Shown here: in pieces, positions 4,691 through 6,624 of the stretch
Layout: the number at the start of each line of letters is the position of its first letter
Position numbering within the stretch: position 1 is the stretch's first letter
Assembly (NCBI GenBank): GCA_036794395.1
Contig: DAIRGS010000375.1
Location: 1-6,624, forward strand
DNA length: 6,624 bases
Reading direction: 5' to 3'
Source of the DNA: DASXMX01 sp036794395
Lineage (GTDB): Bacteria; Planctomycetota; Phycisphaerae; Tepidisphaerales; Tepidisphaeraceae
Made by a program: the position numbers and the translations under genes
The notes under the pieces: generated by a model
The model's input: the letters and a program-made list of their open reading frames with translations, nothing else
Told to the model about the DNA's origin: nothing
Databases searched by the model: none

Positions 4691-4764
4691 GCAGTATGCA
4701 GTAGGCAGCAGGCTGTAAAATGCCTCGTCTGCCTACAGCCCGCAGCCTACTGCCTACCGAGGCA
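4687..4764 (+). repeat. Inverted heptamer-repeat element in the rplC-rplD gap
   Basis: The left arm is GTAGGCA (4687), GTATGCA (4694), GTAGGCA (4701), GCAGGCT (4708), then GTA. The right arm is TGCCTAC (4730), AGCCCGC (4737), AGCCTAC (4744) and TGCCTAC (4751), which is the same 7-base unit inverted. If one left heptamer (4694-4700) is looped out, the arms pair over 22 of 24 positions. A further exact pair, TGCCTCG (4721-4727) and CGAGGCA (4758-4764), frames the right arm. The element starts on the last codons of rplC, supplies its stop and ends 5 bases before the rplD ATG. Confidence 0.8.
4758..4764 (+). promoter_or_regulatory. rplD ribosome binding site inside a repeat arm
   Basis: GAGG (4759-4762) is the only good Shine-Dalgarno word before rplD and is 7 bases from the ATG at 4770. 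It lies within CGAGGCA, the exact reverse complement of TGCCTCG at 4721-4727. Pairing of these two would mask it. Folding of the main heptamer stem would instead leave it free just downstream of the stem. A two-state translational switch is therefore possible but untested. Confidence 0.5.
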
Positions 4765-4769
4765 AAGCA

Positions 4770-5384
4770 ATGATCGAGATTCCAGTATTCAATCAGACCG
4801 GCCAGAAGGTGGACACCGTTCAGGTGGACGAGCAGAAGCTCGGCGGTGAGGTGCGAACGCATCTGCTGAAGCAGGCGTTGGTGATGTATCACGCCAACCA
4901 GCGGCAGGGGACTGTTCAGACCCTCGCCCGCGGCGAGGTCGCCGGTTCCACGCGAAAGATGTTCCGCCAGAAGGGCACGGGTAATGCCCGTACCGGCGGC
5001 ATCCGCAACCCGATCAAGAAGGGCGGCGGCCACGCGAAGCAAAAGCGTCCGAAGGACTGGCGGCAGGCCATGCCGAAGAAGGCTCGCCGGCTGGCGCGCG
5101 ACAGCGCGATTCTCTCGAAGATCCAGAGTCAGGACATTCGGGTGATCGACGCCATCAAGCTGGAACAGCCCAAGACCAAATACGTCGCGCAGATGTTTAA
5201 GGCGCTGGGAATCGACCGAAGCTGTCTGCTTGCCCTGGACGGGCATGATCAGGCTGTTGAACGCTCGGCTCGGAACGTCGATCGCACGACGCTGACCACG
5301 GTCGCTCAGCTCAATGCGTGGGACATCCTGAAGAACCGCACGCTGCTGGTCACCCGTACCGGCCTCGAGCAGATTTTGGCTTGA
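4770..5384 (+). CDS. rplD: 50S ribosomal protein L4
   Basis: The 204-residue 50S protein is an early assembly protein lining the exit tunnel. In E. coli it also autoregulates the S10 operon. The globular domain starts MIEIPVFNQTGQKVDTVQVD. The extended tunnel loop is recognisable at about 52-98, with the conserved TRKMFRQKGTGNARTGG (61-77), the IRNPIKKGGGHAKQKRPKDW stretch (78-97), and then MPKKARRLA (101-109). The C-terminal half has the usual LLVTRTGLEQILA end. Length is normal for bacteria. The start is fixed by GAGG 7 bases upstream. It is 79 bases from rplC, filled by the heptamer element, and 15 bases from rplW. That upstream gap is unusually long for this operon. Confidence 0.97.
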   Translation: MIEIPVFNQTGQKVDTVQVDEQKLGGEVRTHLLKQALVMYHANQRQGTVQTLARGEVAGSTRKMFRQKGTGNARTGGIRNPIKKGGGHAKQKRPKDWRQAMPKKARRLARDSAILSKIQSQDIRVIDAIKLEQPKTKYVAQMFKALGIDRSCLLALDGHDQAVERSARNVDRTTLTTVAQLNAWDILKNRTLLVTRTGLEQILA

Positions 5385-5399
5385 TGCAAGAGGATTGAA

Positions 5400-5681
5400 A
5401 TGGACAAGCATACAAACGTCATCATCAAGCCGCTCATCACCGAGAAGAGCACGCACCTTCAGGCCACGCGGAACGCTTATTCGTTCAAAGTGGCGACTTG
5501 GGCCAACAAGCCCCAGATTCGCCAGGCCGTGGAAAAGACCTACAACGTGAAGGTTGTGGATGTCCGGACGATGAATCGCAAAGGCAAGCCGCGTCGCACT
5601 CGCTTTGGCCTGACTCACACAGCTCACTTCAAGCGAGCGATCGTGGTGTTGGCCGAAGAGTCTCGAATTGAACTGTTCTAG
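5400..5681 (+). CDS. rplW: 50S ribosomal protein L23
   Basis: The 93-residue 50S protein sits at the exit of the polypeptide tunnel, where trigger factor and signal recognition particle dock. Its beginning has the typical IIKPLITEKST (8-18), followed by the NAYSFKVATWANKPQIRQAVEKTYNVKV region (25-52, residues in order but abbreviated here by position) and GKPRRTRFG (62-70). The length fits bacterial L23. A good Shine-Dalgarno sequence, AGAGGA (5389-5394), lies 5-6 bases before the ATG. It is 15 bases after rplD and 8 bases before rplB, as expected for tightly coupled operon genes. Nothing unusual was seen. Confidence 0.97.
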   Translation: MDKHTNVIIKPLITEKSTHLQATRNAYSFKVATWANKPQIRQAVEKTYNVKVVDVRTMNRKGKPRRTRFGLTHTAHFKRAIVVLAEESRIELF

Positions 5682-5689
5682 GTTGAAAC

Positions 5690-6556
5690 ATGCCCATTAA
5701 GTTTTACAACCCGACTTCCGCAGGCCGCCGAGCCGGCAGCGTAATCGACTACAAGGCGACGCTCACCAAGTTTGAGCCCGAGAAGTCGCTGACCAAGGGT
5801 CGCATCCGCGCCAACGGCCGCAACCATCACGGCGTCATCACTGCAAAGCATCGCGGTGGCGGCAATAAGAAACTGTATCGCATCATCGACTTTAAGCGCC
5901 GCAAGGATGGCATGCCGGCAAAGGTCGTCGCGATCGAATACGATCCGAACCGCTCGGTCTTCATCGCCCTGATTCAATATGAGGATGGCGAGAAGTCGTA
6001 CATCCTCTGCCCTAACGGGCTGAAGGTTGGGCAATCGATTATCAATGGTCCGGATTCGCCTCCTGACATGGGCAATTGCATGCCGCTGGCGAACATCCCG
6101 ACCGGTCTTGAAATTCATAACGTTGAGATGAACCCCGGCCAGGGCGGCAAGTTGATTCGCTCGGCTGGTGGAGTTGGCCGCCTGGGTTCGCGTGAAGGCG
6201 AATGGGCCGTCATCATTCTGCCGTCCGGCGAAATGCGTCGAGTACGCAGCGCTTGCCGGGCCACGATCGGCCAACTGGGTAACGTCGATTGGATCAATGT
6301 CAGCATTGGTAAGGCCGGCCGATCGCGCCACATGGGCATTCGTCCGCATACCCGTGCCAAGGCGATGAACCCGGTCGACCATCCGCTGGGTGGTGGTGAA
6401 GGTCGAAGTAATGGTGGCCGTCATCCGGTTTCCAAGACGGGTGTCCCCTCGAAGGGTGGCATTACCCGAAGCAAGCGGAAGAACAGCGAGAAGCTGATCC
6501 TGCGACGCCGGAAGTTCGGTAAGCATCAGGTGCGGCCTCAGACGGTTAACTTGTAA
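5690..6556 (+). CDS. rplB: 50S ribosomal protein L2
   Basis: The 288-residue protein is a core 50S component needed for subunit joining. It is slightly longer than the 273-280 residues common in bacteria. The RNA-binding core shows GRNHHGVITAKHRGGGNKKL (43-62) and IDFKRRKDG (66-74). The second domain has NPGQGGKLIRSAGGVGRLG (148-166). The conserved MNPVDHPLGGGEGRSNGGRH segment (226-245) keeps Asp230-His231, equivalent to Asp228-His229 of E. coli. Leu233 stands where E. coli has a second His. Only a weak Shine-Dalgarno sequence (AGG at 5680-5682, overlapping the rplW stop) precedes it, so translational coupling is likely. A heptamer array begins 16 bases after its stop. Confidence 0.98.
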   Translation: MPIKFYNPTSAGRRAGSVIDYKATLTKFEPEKSLTKGRIRANGRNHHGVITAKHRGGGNKKLYRIIDFKRRKDGMPAKVVAIEYDPNRSVFIALIQYEDGEKSYILCPNGLKVGQSIINGPDSPPDMGNCMPLANIPTGLEIHNVEMNPGQGGKLIRSAGGVGRLGSREGEWAVIILPSGEMRRVRSACRATIGQLGNVDWINVSIGKAGRSRHMGIRPHTRAKAMNPVDHPLGGGEGRSNGGRHPVSKTGVPSKGGITRSKRKNSEKLILRRRKFGKHQVRPQTVNL

Positions 6557-6572
6557 GTGAAGGTCAGGCGTT

Positions 6573-6624
6573 AGTGGTCAGTGGTCAGTGGTCAGTGGTC
6601 AGTGGTCAGTGGTCAGTGGTCAGT
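6573..6624 (+). repeat. Perfect heptamer tandem array AGTGGTC, running off the window
   Basis: Seven identical AGTGGTC units (6573-6621) plus AGT run to the last base of the window, so total length is unknown. A related degenerate stretch (GGTCAGGCGTTAGTGGTC) leads in from 6562. The array occupies the place where rpsS normally follows rplB closely. Perfect identity between units suggests recent expansion. Plus-strand reading has no stop codon in any frame. Confidence 0.95.

Noticed and set aside
4687..4764. H-type pseudoknot combining the long heptamer stem and the TGCCTCG/CGAGGCA pair
   Set aside because: Only 6 bases would have to cross a stem of over 20 bp, which is not feasible with the full stem. 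Mutually exclusive folds are more likely.
6226..6245. Loss of the essential L2 histidine
   Set aside because: The Leu replaces the second His of HPH; the Asp-His pair equivalent to E. coli 228-229 is intact.
5678..6526. 282-codon minus-strand frame across rplB
   Set aside because: It is the complement of a canonical L2 gene; long antisense frames are common opposite ribosomal protein genes in GC-rich genomes.

Overview
The window looks like chromosomal DNA of a Planctomycetota-type bacterium, most likely a Phycisphaerae-like lineage. This is an inference from four things: a eukaryotic-type (GT3) glycogen synthase, a membrane-anchored TPR-like protein rich in ATTRP/ATTQP-like Pro-Thr-Ala stretches, the style of the ribosomal proteins (for example the L3 HGTERKHRSPGSI segment), and intergenic spacers full of short tandem repeats. 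No rRNA or marker search was possible, so the assignment is tentative.

Layout. Positions 1-250 hold no gene that I can support. They carry one copy of a dispersed repeat and a run of hairpins at the 3' side of the first gene. Two minus-strand genes follow. At 251-1099 is a single-pass membrane protein with a TPR-like periplasmic or lumenal domain. At 1341-3278 is a GT3 glycogen synthase with an intact catalytic Glu pair and an intact arginine cluster of the kind that senses glucose-6-phosphate in yeast and animal enzymes. The spacer between them (1100-1340) is largely 7-bp tandem repeats. The divergent region 3279-3576 holds a near-consensus promoter placed for a leaderless glycogen synthase mRNA, a G-quadruplex motif, a second copy of the dispersed repeat, a 10-bp repeat, and the promoter and leader of the ribosomal operon.

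From 3577 to the end, on the plus strand, is the start of the S10 ribosomal protein operon in canonical order: rpsJ (S10), rplC (L3), rplD (L4), rplW (L23), rplB (L2). They encode one 30S protein and four 50S proteins that are normally co-transcribed. Two breaks in this operon are unusual. A strong intrinsic terminator followed by a structured leader separates rpsJ from rplC. An inverted heptamer-repeat hairpin fills the rplC-rplD gap, begins on the rplC stop codon and ends on the rplD Shine-Dalgarno sequence. After rplB, where rpsS would be expected, the window ends inside a perfect AGTGGTC tandem array.

The most notable theme is four different tandem repeats, all with a 7-bp period, in three spacers of 6.6 kb, two of them next to essential ribosomal genes. 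They resemble the short tandemly repeated repetitive (STRR) heptamers described in filamentous cyanobacteria. Here one of them may form part of the translation start region of L4.
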